From positions 2,976,001-3,040,000 of the forward strand of contig NC_063018.1 of assembly GCF_020509005.1 (NCBI RefSeq): a stretch of 64,000 nucleotides of DNA, read 5' to 3'. Made by a program: the position numbers and the translations under genes. Shown piece after piece: positions 56,062-64,000 of the stretch; positions within the stretch are counted from its first letter, which is position 1; each line of letters begins with the position of its first letter. The notes under the pieces were generated by a model. The model was given only the letters and a program-made list of their open reading frames with translations. It was not told the DNA's origin and ran no database searches. Source of the DNA: Fulvia fulva. Taxonomy: Eukaryota > Ascomycota > Dothideomycetes > Mycosphaerellales > Mycosphaerellaceae.

Positions 56062-57597
56062 ATCAATTAGCAGTCCTCATTGGCTACCCACGCCGCCAAG
56101 TGCCTGAGGCAGATGTTGGTGATGGATGCCTTGGTGCGTGGGATACGGCACAGCCTGGGAGAGTCATTCACCTACTGTGTGAAACTTTCGACTCTGTTTC
56201 TGGCTCGTCGCGGGTGCGACATGTGTGTGCCGTCCGTACGCGTGAGCTGTGTGGCCACTGGCCAGCGCATCGTGGAGTGGGGCCATTGTTCACCGGTCGT
56301 GAGCTCAGATCTTCAGCTGAATGGAAACATTTTAGCAAGCAGACCATGAAAGATGGAGGGTCTTGTGGCAGGTGCCTGACAGAAGTCAATCCATGTTGAT
56401 AGCAGGGACATCCTGGTTCGATATCGTTTGCCCAAGTTTGAAGTGAAGTGCCTTGCTTTGTCCTTGGAGTCCAGTGTTGCCAAGACAAGGAGCCGCTCGC
56501 ACCGGCAGATATTGGCGTGGTTGGAAGCTCGACTTCGAAGCCATACCTGAGCCTGTGTAGTCGTTGCTCGCACCATAATTTTGGTGGGTCGCTCTGCCCT
56601 TGCAGTTGCTATGACATACATGATGAATATCACCATGCGTCCGTCGATGGTGAAGGACCGTCAAGTTCAGGCTGGCACGATGATAACCCGCAGGTACACC
56701 GGATCGTTCGAGTCATCGTGGACAGTCCGGCCGAAGAGCGTCAGAGGCAGCTGTCATCGTTGATGGCGAGCAGTGATGGACCCAAGTGCCAGTTCCGAGG
56801 ATCATTACGAGTCGCCCGGGTGTTGAATCAATCGGTAGCTTCGCAGGATCGAAATCGCTTCTTGCAGCCAGAAGAGACACCGCCTTCCCCGAGGGACGAT
56901 AGCGAGGCAGAAGACAGAGCTGAACCAGGACATGAAGTTGCGGTTGCGACTGTCAAGCAGGGATCCGCGCCGACTACGCCACAAGACACAACCTGAGGCA
57001 GGAGCGTGGGCAGTGCCAGCACCGATTTGCGAATCTCGCGCTTGGAAGCCTCGCATCACTGGGCGCAACGGCAGACACATGTTAGCAATCAGTGGCAAAA
57101 GGCTCTGCGGTGGATATTGCTATGCGGTGATGGGTCTTGTTGATACGCCGCCGGTTTGTCCACCGCCGTGCTTGGACCAATGTAGAACGGAGGAACATTT
57201 CACACTTCGCGCAGCTGAGCACCTCGAGCAGCCCCAGCTGATCAGATGGGACAGGATTGGAAGAATGTTTGCTTCGTGCCCGCAGTCAAAGCTGACCGCA
57301 GGCATATCATCATTCAACGCAGCTACAGCACGCTGCTAGCAGTACTAATCAACCTGCACAATAGGGTATCTCAAGCTCACATCCTCGAAGAACGCCTGCT
57401 CGATCACGGTCATGGGCAGCTCTTCTCATGACCTTGCCGATACTACCACAAAAGCCATACCCGTTAAACGCCATCCCTATGCTACCATCCAAGTCATCCT
57501 GTTGCTAAGGATACAGAAGAGGAAGAGGTCGTGATTGGTCCAATGTCAGGAAGAGGGAGAAAGGCCGTATGCAAAACACATGGGAGGACTTGAGAGT
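56062..57597. other. 1.5-kb region without a confident gene
   Basis: Normal composition. Plus-strand frames at 56100-56399 and 56448-56996 share a phase but are separated by stops. A further plus-strand frame at 56932-57339 has several Cys. No gene model is convincing. Confidence 0.4.
56448..56996 (+). CDS. Candidate hypothetical protein, 182 aa
   Basis: An open frame whose first half is Cys-rich (CSRCSHHNFGGSLCPCSC) and whose second half is charged (VHRIVRVIVDSPAEERQRQL, PSPRDDSEAEDRAEPGHEV). The upstream frame in the same phase (56100-56399) is also Cys-containing and could be a 5' exon, but I found no good splice pair across the stops at 56397-56443. It may be chance. Confidence 0.25.
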   Translation: MPCFVLGVQCCQDKEPLAPADIGVVGSSTSKPYLSLCSRCSHHNFGGSLCPCSCYDIHDEYHHASVDGEGPSSSGWHDDNPQVHRIVRVIVDSPAEERQRQLSSLMASSDGPKCQFRGSLRVARVLNQSVASQDRNRFLQPEETPPSPRDDSEAEDRAEPGHEVAVATVKQGSAPTTPQDTT

Positions 57598-58239
57598 CTA
57601 GACAAACTCGTAGTCCTCGTCGGCGTCTGGTGTGACGACAGCCTCCTGCGAAGCTGAAGCCTTGGCCTTGCTCTTCTTTCCCTTCTTCGGTGTAGCCTTC
57701 ATGGTCTCGCCATCGGCATCGAGAAGCTCGTACTCGCTCTTGACCAGCTTGACGGTCTCCTTCTCTTGGAACGCATCGACAGCTTTCGCAAGAGCCGCGT
57801 TGAGGATCTGGCTTCCCTTGGTAGGACCGCGGGATGCGTCGTAAGAGTAGGTGATCTCGGCATCGGCAGGTGGTGGGGAAGGAGTGTCCCTCTCGGAGCT
57901 GCTAGCGGCCGAAGAGTCGTCGGTGATGGCAGCGCCCTCGAGCATGTCGTGCTTGCGGCTCACTTTGGCGCCGTGGGCGAGGGAGGCGATGGCGGCACCC
58001 TTCTCTTCGCGGCGCTTCTGGTTGTAGGCACTACACAATCATCGATCAGCTATGCAAGGACACCATACTATCTGCACGACTTACGTTGCTGCGGAGCGAA
58101 GTGGCCGCGGCTTGCCCTCAGCTCGGCCCACGCCTGGAGTTGGTCCCAAGGCCCACTTATGCTTGCGAGTAGCATCGCGCTTGTAGTCCTGCTGAGTCGC
58201 ACGCAGATCGGCCTGGGAGAAGCTCTGCTCAGCGGACAT
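57598..58239 (-). CDS. Small charged fungal protein of unknown function (one intron)
   Basis: Two exons on the minus strand, 58239-58085 and 58030-57598, joined across a 54-bp intron (58084-58031) with GTAAGT donor and TAG acceptor. The result is a 195-residue protein. ATG at 58239 starts MSAEQSFSQADLRATQQDYK. The N-terminal part is basic (DATRKHKWALGPTPGVGRAE, NQKRREEK). A Ser/Pro-rich centre follows, then a helical segment (ILNAALAKAVDAFQEKETVK), a Lys-rich patch (ATPKKGKKSKAKAS) that could be a nuclear signal, and an acidic C-terminus (DADEDYEFV). No known domain recognised. The precise splice and frame continuity make the gene credible. Confidence 0.8.
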
Positions 58240-59929
58240 GGTTGCTGGTTGCTTGCAGCGTTTCGAGTGCTTCTGTTGAGTGTTGCGAGGTGACGAGACT
58301 ATCGTCGAGAGCTTGCGGAGCAGCGGTAAAGCTGTTGGGTGTGGAGTATCTGGATGGACGACCTTGATGTCGGTGGTTGAGCGCGGATGTTCGTAGGTGT
58401 GATTAGGTGAGGAGGACGTTTGTTGTTGGAAACAAAGAAGCAAAGCAGCAGCTACAGGTGACGAGTGACAGCAGGTATGATGCTGGAGTGAGACTTGCGT
58501 GACTGGCTGGCTGAGTCACCTGTTTGAGGCGCGGCTTCCGAGATGCGATAGTGATGAAGCTTAAGAGGGTCGAGACTGAGGATGTCTCACGCGTCGCAAC
58601 TGCGGTATTGAAGGCTGCGAAAGCGATGGAGGATGCTGCAATGAGTCAATGAAGTGGCGTCAATGGAGCACAAAGGCACGTCAAAGCACGTCTATGTTGG
58701 CTCCTCTATCCAAGGCCATGTGCACGCCAAACCTGGCCCGAAGAGGGGAGCAGCGATAAGCACACACAACATCGCCCGCGCCACCGGCGCGAGTGTTCTT
58801 GGTCAGGTGCGGGCCCCACGTTGCTCATGCGTCCGTCGTCATTCTCAGGAACGTGTCGAGGCTGACTGGCGGACCTGCGCTGCTGAGACTCGGCGCATCG
58901 CTGATGGGGACCCCGAGGCCTTGAAACGTGCTGGCGCTTGTTGCTTTGTTCATGTGTTCACCGTGTTGTTGCAGCGCGAAAGCAGCATATCGCGGGGGAG
59001 CTCGTTCCCGATATAGCCTCGTCCTTTCGGATGCTTCCGGAAGTCTTGCACGTGTGTCAAGCACTCGTTGATGTGCTACACTCTGGCGGTCTGGTGATGA
59101 TGATTGATGTCTCATCAACTCGCGGCAATCGTCCATCAATATCATATCAAGGCAGCCGTGGAGCATAACACTGCTTGATCGGATCGCCGGACACGCGCCA
59201 AGCGCCGTTCACTCATCCGCATCCTCCTCATCTTCAGACTTCAGCTGCCTCGCTTGGGAGGCGAGAAGGAAACCAACCGTACTCGAGAAAGCTCACACTC
59301 CTTTCGCCGAGACTACCACGCTCAACCTCGACGCCTTCAAGAGTCAAGGCAGCTTCCTGATTTGCAGCTCCATTGACCCCCCTGGGTTGTACAGAATCGC
59401 GATCAGTTGACCTTGACTCACGCTGCACCGTTTGTGACATCACAACTCACCTGTTGCTGATGATTCCTTTTGAATTAATGACTCTCTGCCAGGGGACGTT
59501 GTCGCTGTGGTATCGAGCATTGGGTTGATCAGTAGAGGATGGCAGGTACTTTAGACACATGCCGACCTGTCTGGTAGTTCTAAGTGTGAGCGGTGCAACA
59601 CAATGCAACATGTCTTCCTCGTTCATTCTGCGTACCGCGGTCGTTCTGGATAGCCTAGCAGCAAAGCGATGTGGCCGTACGAAGTCACCTTGCCGTGTGG
59701 TACCTCTTGAATTGCGCGATAGACTGCTGTATACCAGGACGCTGCCTCTTCTGATCGTGGCATCTTCGCTTCCGCTGCTCACATTTTTGTTGTTGCTGCA
59801 AGAGTGCACTTCAACTTGTGGGAGATCGCGCATCATGCAGCTTTAAGGCATCAAGGCAGCAACACTTCATCCCGCCCAACCCAACCTCGAACTTCGACTT
59901 CCACAACCACCATCGCACACACAACCACC
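58240..59929. other. 1.7-kb intergenic region between divergent genes
   Basis: It holds the promoters of the 195-residue gene (minus) and BUD13 (plus). Short frames on both strands lack conserved-looking sequence. No repeat, RIP signature or RNA gene was recognised. Confidence 0.45.
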
Positions 59930-60989
59930 ATGACTCTCGCCGACTACCTCGCACAGAATTATCTCTCCGCAGACACAACAACGAAATCGAAGAAGCGCAA
60001 GAGAAAGGACAAGACCGCATCGGAAGGACTTGTAATCGACGACGAAGACGATTCCTGGAAGCAGCCCGCCAAACCCAAAGGCGAAGATGACGATGAAGAC
60101 ACACCTACAATAGTCGGCGGCGCATTATCAGCAGGACTCAACAAGCCCACGAAGAAGACCAAATGGGTCAAGATAGGCGCCGAGGCACCGAAGGACAGCG
60201 AACAAGCAGCCGCAGATGCTATTCTTGCAGATGCCGCAGCAGAATCTCGGAGTCGCGCGCAAGCTGACGATGAGGACCCTATGATGCTCGATGAAGATGG
60301 CGCAGAAGTGGGCGGACCAACTATGGCAAACGGCGCGATGGCAGGACTACAGTCAGCAGCGCAGGTCACCAAAGCCTTGAACAAGCGGAGGAAGGAAGAG
60401 ATGAAAGCCATGAAAGCCGCCAACCTCGACTCGGGTGGACTGGCACAGCAGACGATCTATCGTGACGCCAGTGGACGGATGATCAACGTGAAAGAGAAGA
60501 AGGAAGAAGCCGAAGCGCAAGCCAAGACAGACGAGCGCAAAGCGAGAGAAGAGGATGAAAGTAGGAAGGGCGATGTGCAGAGACGGCAGAAAGAGGAGAG
60601 GCGGCAAGAATTGCAAGAGGCGAAGGTCATGACTGTGGCACGGGGTGCGGATGATGAGAAGATGAATGATGAGTTGAAGGAGAGGGAAAGGTGGAATGAT
60701 CCTATGGCACAACTGCTGGCGACGAAGAAGAGTAGCAGCAAGGATGGGAAGAGTAAGGGGAGTGGGAAGACGTACCAGGGTGCTTTCGAGCCGAATCGAT
60801 ATGGGATCCGGCCCGGGTGGAGATGGGATGGAGTGGACAGGAGTAATGGATTTGAGAGGAAGTGGTTTGCGGCGCGGAATAAGGCTAAGGTAAGCAATTG
60901 TCGTCCTATGATATACTTCTTGCACACAGCTAATCGTGATATCGCAGGACCGCAAAGAACTAGAATATGCCTGGCAACTAGACGAATAA
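59930..60989 (+). CDS. BUD13: Pre-mRNA-splicing factor BUD13/Cwc26
   Basis: Exons 59930-60889 and 60948-60989 give 333 residues. The 58-bp intron (60890-60947, GTAAGC...CGCAG) is phase 0, and the last exon encodes DRKELEYAWQLDE. The N-terminus MTLADYLAQNYLSA and the C-terminal block YQGAFEPNRYGIRPGWRWDG, then VDRSNGFERKWF, are diagnostic. TIYRDASGRMINV and ERWNDPMAQLL precede it, and the middle is a long charged helical region. Bud13 with Pml1 and Snu17/Ist3 forms the RES complex, which joins the activated spliceosome and aids nuclear retention of unspliced mRNA. The start at 59930 is chosen because it opens the conserved N-terminus; the frame extends upstream without such sequence. Confidence 0.97.
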
Positions 60990-61260
60990 TGCGACACATT
61001 CGCCATGCAAGCTGGCTGCAGTTGATATTACAAGGAGAATGCCTCATAGCAGCTTCAGCATTCTTTACTGCTGTCTATGAACGAGACTCAAGCCCTCAAA
61101 CCACTACCCGATCCGACTGTACCACGACTCAAGGCTCTTCTCAACTGACTCCACTTCGCTTCCGTCGCCACCACATCCCATTAGACTGGGCACAAAGCCC
61201 TCTTTTGCTCTCCTGATCCATACACATGTGCCGTTCTCGCTCCTCCCCTCGCCTCCATCT
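60990..61260. other. Spacer between convergent BUD13 and F-box gene
   Basis: 3' flanks of two convergent genes. No other feature recognised. Confidence 0.4.
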
Positions 61261-62168
61261 TCATTGCTGAATGCGTTCAAGAGCCTCCCAGCCACTCTGG
61301 ACCTTGAACATCGACCCCATATCCACTTTCCGGGAACCGCAGAGATCCCACACAGGGTTCTCATAGCGGTTAGGGCAAAAGGGGTCGTTGTGCCAGTGCC
61401 CCCAAAGTCCGTCAAGGGTATCTTGCATCGTGAGTGGAGTTTCCTTCTTAATGGAGAAAGTTTCGCGTTCGGTGCTGCACAAAAAGGACATCTCGTTGCT
61501 TGGCGGCTGCATGAAGAGCATGCTCCTCCATGAAGCACCTTTGCGGTGTAGATGTCTGAGGTCTGTGTGGCTTTCGACGCCAGTGTACCAACGCACTTCG
61601 TCTGGGTCGAGGGCTGGTAGTACGAAGCCATAGTGGAAAATACTGCAATAGGCACGCACCGAGAGAACGGCCAAGTTTATCATGGGATTGATTTTGGGTA
61701 CGATCCTCGTGGCTGGCGCTGCTTCTGTGGACCACATACCCTTGGTTAGCTGCAACATTGCTGTGATATGCTCTTGATTGGGATCTTCCTTCCAGCTCAC
61801 CAAGTCGCCTGCCTACCGAGCCGAGCCTGTTAGCTATACACGAGCATCATACGACGACACCTCGGGAGCAGAGGCTGTATACAAAGAGTGCTTGGCGTGG
61901 GTATGTCTCGGGCAGGCCGTCGCTCTCTCCGTGATCCACTTACCATTGGTCGCAGATACAATACACGTTGCAGGTCCGGCGACTCTTGGATGGTCCCCTG
62001 CCAGCTCCTCGAGACCCGAGTCATCAGCAGTACTTGTCTTGGTGGTAGACAAAGCTGTATGTTCTCGAGTAGCTCCACGGTGTCGCAGACTGCCTGTGTT
62101 GCTGCAGCTGTTGATCGCGCCTTCTTCTGCGCATCGATCTTCGCCTTGGCCGCTCGTGTTCGAGCCAT
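61261..62168 (-). CDS. F-box-type protein, 258 aa (one intron)
   Basis: Minus-strand exons 62168-61944 and 61812-61261. The 131-bp intron has donor ATG|GTAAGT and acceptor GGTAG|GCAGGC and preserves phase 0. The N-terminus MARTRAAKAKIDAQKKARST is basic. Residues about 27-60 (DTVELLENIQLCLPPRQVLL, MTRVSRSWQGTI) form an F-box-like helical motif. The downstream region shares ASWRSMLFMQPP and a His/Asp-containing W-rich end with the paralogue at 62994-63821. F-box proteins recruit substrates to SCF ubiquitin ligases. The acceptor was chosen because the more distal AG (GGCAG) breaks frame. Confidence 0.82.
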
Positions 62169-62993
62169 GCTGTATTCGAGCAATTTGTGTGGCGATTGGC
62201 GTGTTGTTGTTGTGCACTGTAGACAAGTGGTGGGTTGCTGCAGCGGCGAAACGAAAGATCGCGAGAGTCCAGAGCCGACGGTGCAGGTGGGACTGCGGGC
62301 CGTAAGTAATGCAAGCACTTGAGCATGTGATAACGCCGCCTGTGAAGGTACATAGACCCCGAAAATTTTGGTTCATGCACAGTTGAGTACCACCAAACAA
62401 TCTAGCCAACCACTTCTGTCCATCCGATCCGTAAAGGTCTTCGATCCAGAATGAGCAACTAGATTGGCTCAATTGTTTTGCACTTTTTGGCAAAGTTGCC
62501 CGAAAGGCCCTGAGTTCGAGCCTAGGAGTTCGCCACGTCCTCGGAGCTGCTCAATTGTGATCAGCATCGATAAACAGACCATAATCGCACGATATAAGGC
62601 AAAGCAAAGAACAGGAAAGAGCTTGAATAATGAACCATCTACATTACCCAGCTTGTACTCGGTATGACCATGAGACTTGCTTCTGTCAGATTGAGCATTC
62701 GTTACTTCTATAGCTCAACGACCCTCAGGTCCCATATCATTCCCTGGTCTGGATCTCTCTTCATGATTCGAGGTCTTTCCCAGCTGGCTCCACTCTGCTG
62801 TAGCTGTTACAACTTCAATGGGGTAGAACTCGAGCCTCGTTCGCACTCACACGCTCCACGTCTGCGCCATTTCTTGGTCTCTGGCACCTCTTCATCTTCG
62901 ATACTGCATGCGTTGTGACCTCGCCGATGATCCCGCCGTAAGACCTTTGTCTGCACCCTTAGACGTCACTTAGGCCTCAGCTCCGTCTGCGCC
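62169..62993. other. Intergenic between the two F-box paralogues
   Basis: Promoter of the 258-residue gene and 3' flank of the next one. A tRNA-like stretch lies within it at about 62455-62540. No convincing protein frame. Confidence 0.45.
62455..62540 (+). other. tRNA-like relic
   Basis: TGGCTCAATTG (box-A-like, about 62465-62475) is followed about 35 bases later by GAGTTCGAGCC (box-B-like). The acceptor and D stems do not pair well, so it is not a functional tRNA gene; a degenerate tRNA or tRNA-derived repeat is possible. Confidence 0.3.
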
Positions 62994-63821
62994 CTAGTTC
63001 TCCTCGTCGGTGTCCCCATTTCTAATGAGGAAAATTCGAAAAGGGCTCGAGCTCTTGATTCGGACATTTGCCAGGACACTCAACAGCTCAAACGCGTCCT
63101 TCACTTCCTCCACGGCATTCAGGTCCTGAGTCAGCATGCCATGATAGTCCCAGCAAGAGATAACATGTTGGCCATCGGGACAATCCGAATGATCTACGTA
63201 GTGTAGCATGAGCTGGCTGAGGATGTCTCCAAAGGTCAGTCCATGCTGAGACTCGATGGAGTATTTCGACTTTGAGCAGGACATGACCAGCTTTCCGCAC
63301 GGTGGCTGCATGATCAACATGTTTCGCCAAGAAGCATCGTCGTAATGCAAGGCCTGGTAATGCCGGGTGTTTCGTGGGCCAGAGAGGACAGTGTTGTCTT
63401 CGCGCTTGTTGTATTTTGGACCATACTCAGGAGATGTGAAGCCGTGATGCAGAAAGGGGCGGTGGTTGTCGTAGTTTTCGAGGAATAGTTCTCGCGCAAT
63501 GGGGTTGAGGCTCGGGAAGATCTGTTGATCTGGAGAGTTGCTGAAGACCCACTTGCCAGATCCTCCGTCGTGTGGATCTGCTCCTTCCTCCACCTGCTGC
63601 CAATAGACAGTGTCACCGTGGGAGGCTTGCAGGAAGAGCGCGCGTCTCGCGTTGACCGAGCCCTTGATGCAGGCTTGCCAGGATCTGTTGACGCGCTGAA
63701 CGCAGAGGAGCTGTCTTAGGGGCAGAAACAGCAAGATGTTCTCGAGGAGCTCTGCAGTGCCGAAGACCATGGATGTTGCTTGAGAAGCAGCTCGAGCCTT
63801 CTCGTGTCGAGTTCGCGCCAT
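62994..63821 (-). CDS. F-box-type protein, 275 aa
   Basis: An intronless frame on the minus strand. ATG at 63821 is preferred over the upstream ATG at 63908 because it gives MARTRHEKARAASQA, which aligns with the N-terminus of the paralogue at 61261-62168. The F-box-like motif is at about residues 20-52 (AELLENILLFLPLRQLLCVQ, RVNRSWQACI). The C-terminal region includes DDASWRNMLIMQPPCGKLVM and LMLHYVDHSDCPDGQHVISC. The paralogue has an intron just after the F-box while this one does not, so either the intron was lost or this copy is retro-derived. Probable SCF substrate receptor; substrate unknown. Confidence 0.85.
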   Translation of the reverse strand: MARTRHEKARAASQATSMVFGTAELLENILLFLPLRQLLCVQRVNRSWQACIKGSVNARRALFLQASHGDTVYWQQVEEGADPHDGGSGKWVFSNSPDQQIFPSLNPIARELFLENYDNHRPFLHHGFTSPEYGPKYNKREDNTVLSGPRNTRHYQALHYDDASWRNMLIMQPPCGKLVMSCSKSKYSIESQHGLTFGDILSQLMLHYVDHSDCPDGQHVISCWDYHGMLTQDLNAVEEVKDAFELLSVLANVRIKSSSPFRIFLIRNGDTDEEN

Positions 63822-64000
63822 CGCGGCCGACGTTGGTTGTCGTATTCTTTGGAAAGCGTGGTTGAGGTGTTGCTTGTTGGTGTTTGAACGCAGAAGTGAT
63901 GCGATCAAACACGCTCGGCTGCTGGCACATGTGCAGCGGCGCTAAGCTAAACCTTAATTCGCCTTGGGACGTTCCGCAAAGCTGGTAAGCATGAGATCGT
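63822..64000 (-). promoter_or_regulatory. Upstream region of the 275-aa F-box gene
   Basis: Normal-composition sequence running off the window. The frame of the F-box gene is open to 63908, but the extension has no counterpart in the paralogue. Confidence 0.35.

Noticed and set aside
58825..59166. Minus-strand frame of 113 codons between the 195-aa gene and BUD13
   Set aside because: No recognisable motif, and the plus strand carries a comparable unsupported frame. Probably chance.
60353..61047. Minus-strand frames over BUD13
   Set aside because: Antisense shadows of a Lys/Glu-rich coding sequence, giving Leu/Phe/Ser-rich translations.
1..64000. CRISPR arrays, bacterial operons, or a secondary-metabolite cluster
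   Set aside because: No regularly spaced repeats are seen, genes have fungal introns, and no synthase, transporter or pathway regulator was found among the genes.

Overview
The window looks like part of a filamentous ascomycete chromosome, most likely a dothideomycete, though the genus cannot be read from the sequence. The evidence is short GT-AG introns (54-58 bp in three genes), a clear BUD13/Cwc26 splicing gene, several F-box-type genes, Tad-clade LINEs, chromodomain Ty3/Gypsy elements, and very heavy repeat-induced point mutation (RIP). In the RIP-affected parts CpA/TpG is almost absent, TpA and CpG are retained, and former TGG and CAA/CAG codons are now TAG/TAA.

Layout. Positions 1-6977 hold a RIP-mutated Copia LTR and leader (minus strand, running off the left edge), split by a complete RIP-mutated Gypsy element (714-6965, TSD ATATT). 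Positions 6978-17045 hold a RIP-mutated Tad-like LINE (plus strand), split by a younger, lightly mutated LINE of the same family in opposite orientation (8973-13977, 14-bp TSD). Positions about 17.05-26.56 kb are a little-mutated island bounded by inverted copies of a ~126-bp repeat. It carries a small putative mitochondrial membrane protein gene, two decayed F-box-like paralogues, and a Copia element that lacks its 5' end but keeps an uninterrupted 1445-codon protease-integrase-RT-RNase H frame.

Positions 26.6-52.2 kb are a large RIP-mutated transposon nest. It contains a Gypsy LTR scrap, a 5'-truncated Gypsy (A), and a second 5'-truncated Gypsy (B) that carries an unmutated Copia solo LTR and a RIP-mutated LINE. 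A third, complete Gypsy (39927-51591) follows, whose 3' LTR is interrupted by a little-mutated Copia (46820-51548). A hAT-like BED-finger relic closes the block.

Positions 52.2-64 kb are ordinary gene-bearing DNA. They hold an F-box pseudogene fragment, an intron-containing gene with three repeated W..(I/V)A..VN..L modules, a 577-codon fungal protein of unknown role, a 195-codon basic/acidic protein, BUD13, and two F-box paralogues in the same orientation.

The repeats give a relative chronology. Host elements (L1, C0, B, G3) are always strongly RIP-mutated, whereas several inserts (L2, C1, the solo LTR) are weakly mutated or clean. Transposition therefore continued after the main RIP episode. 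I found no unfamiliar multi-gene system. The most unusual items are the nested architecture, the Copia priming site, the RIP-free Copia frame fused to antisense F-box sequence, the inverted-repeat-bounded island and the repeated-module gene.
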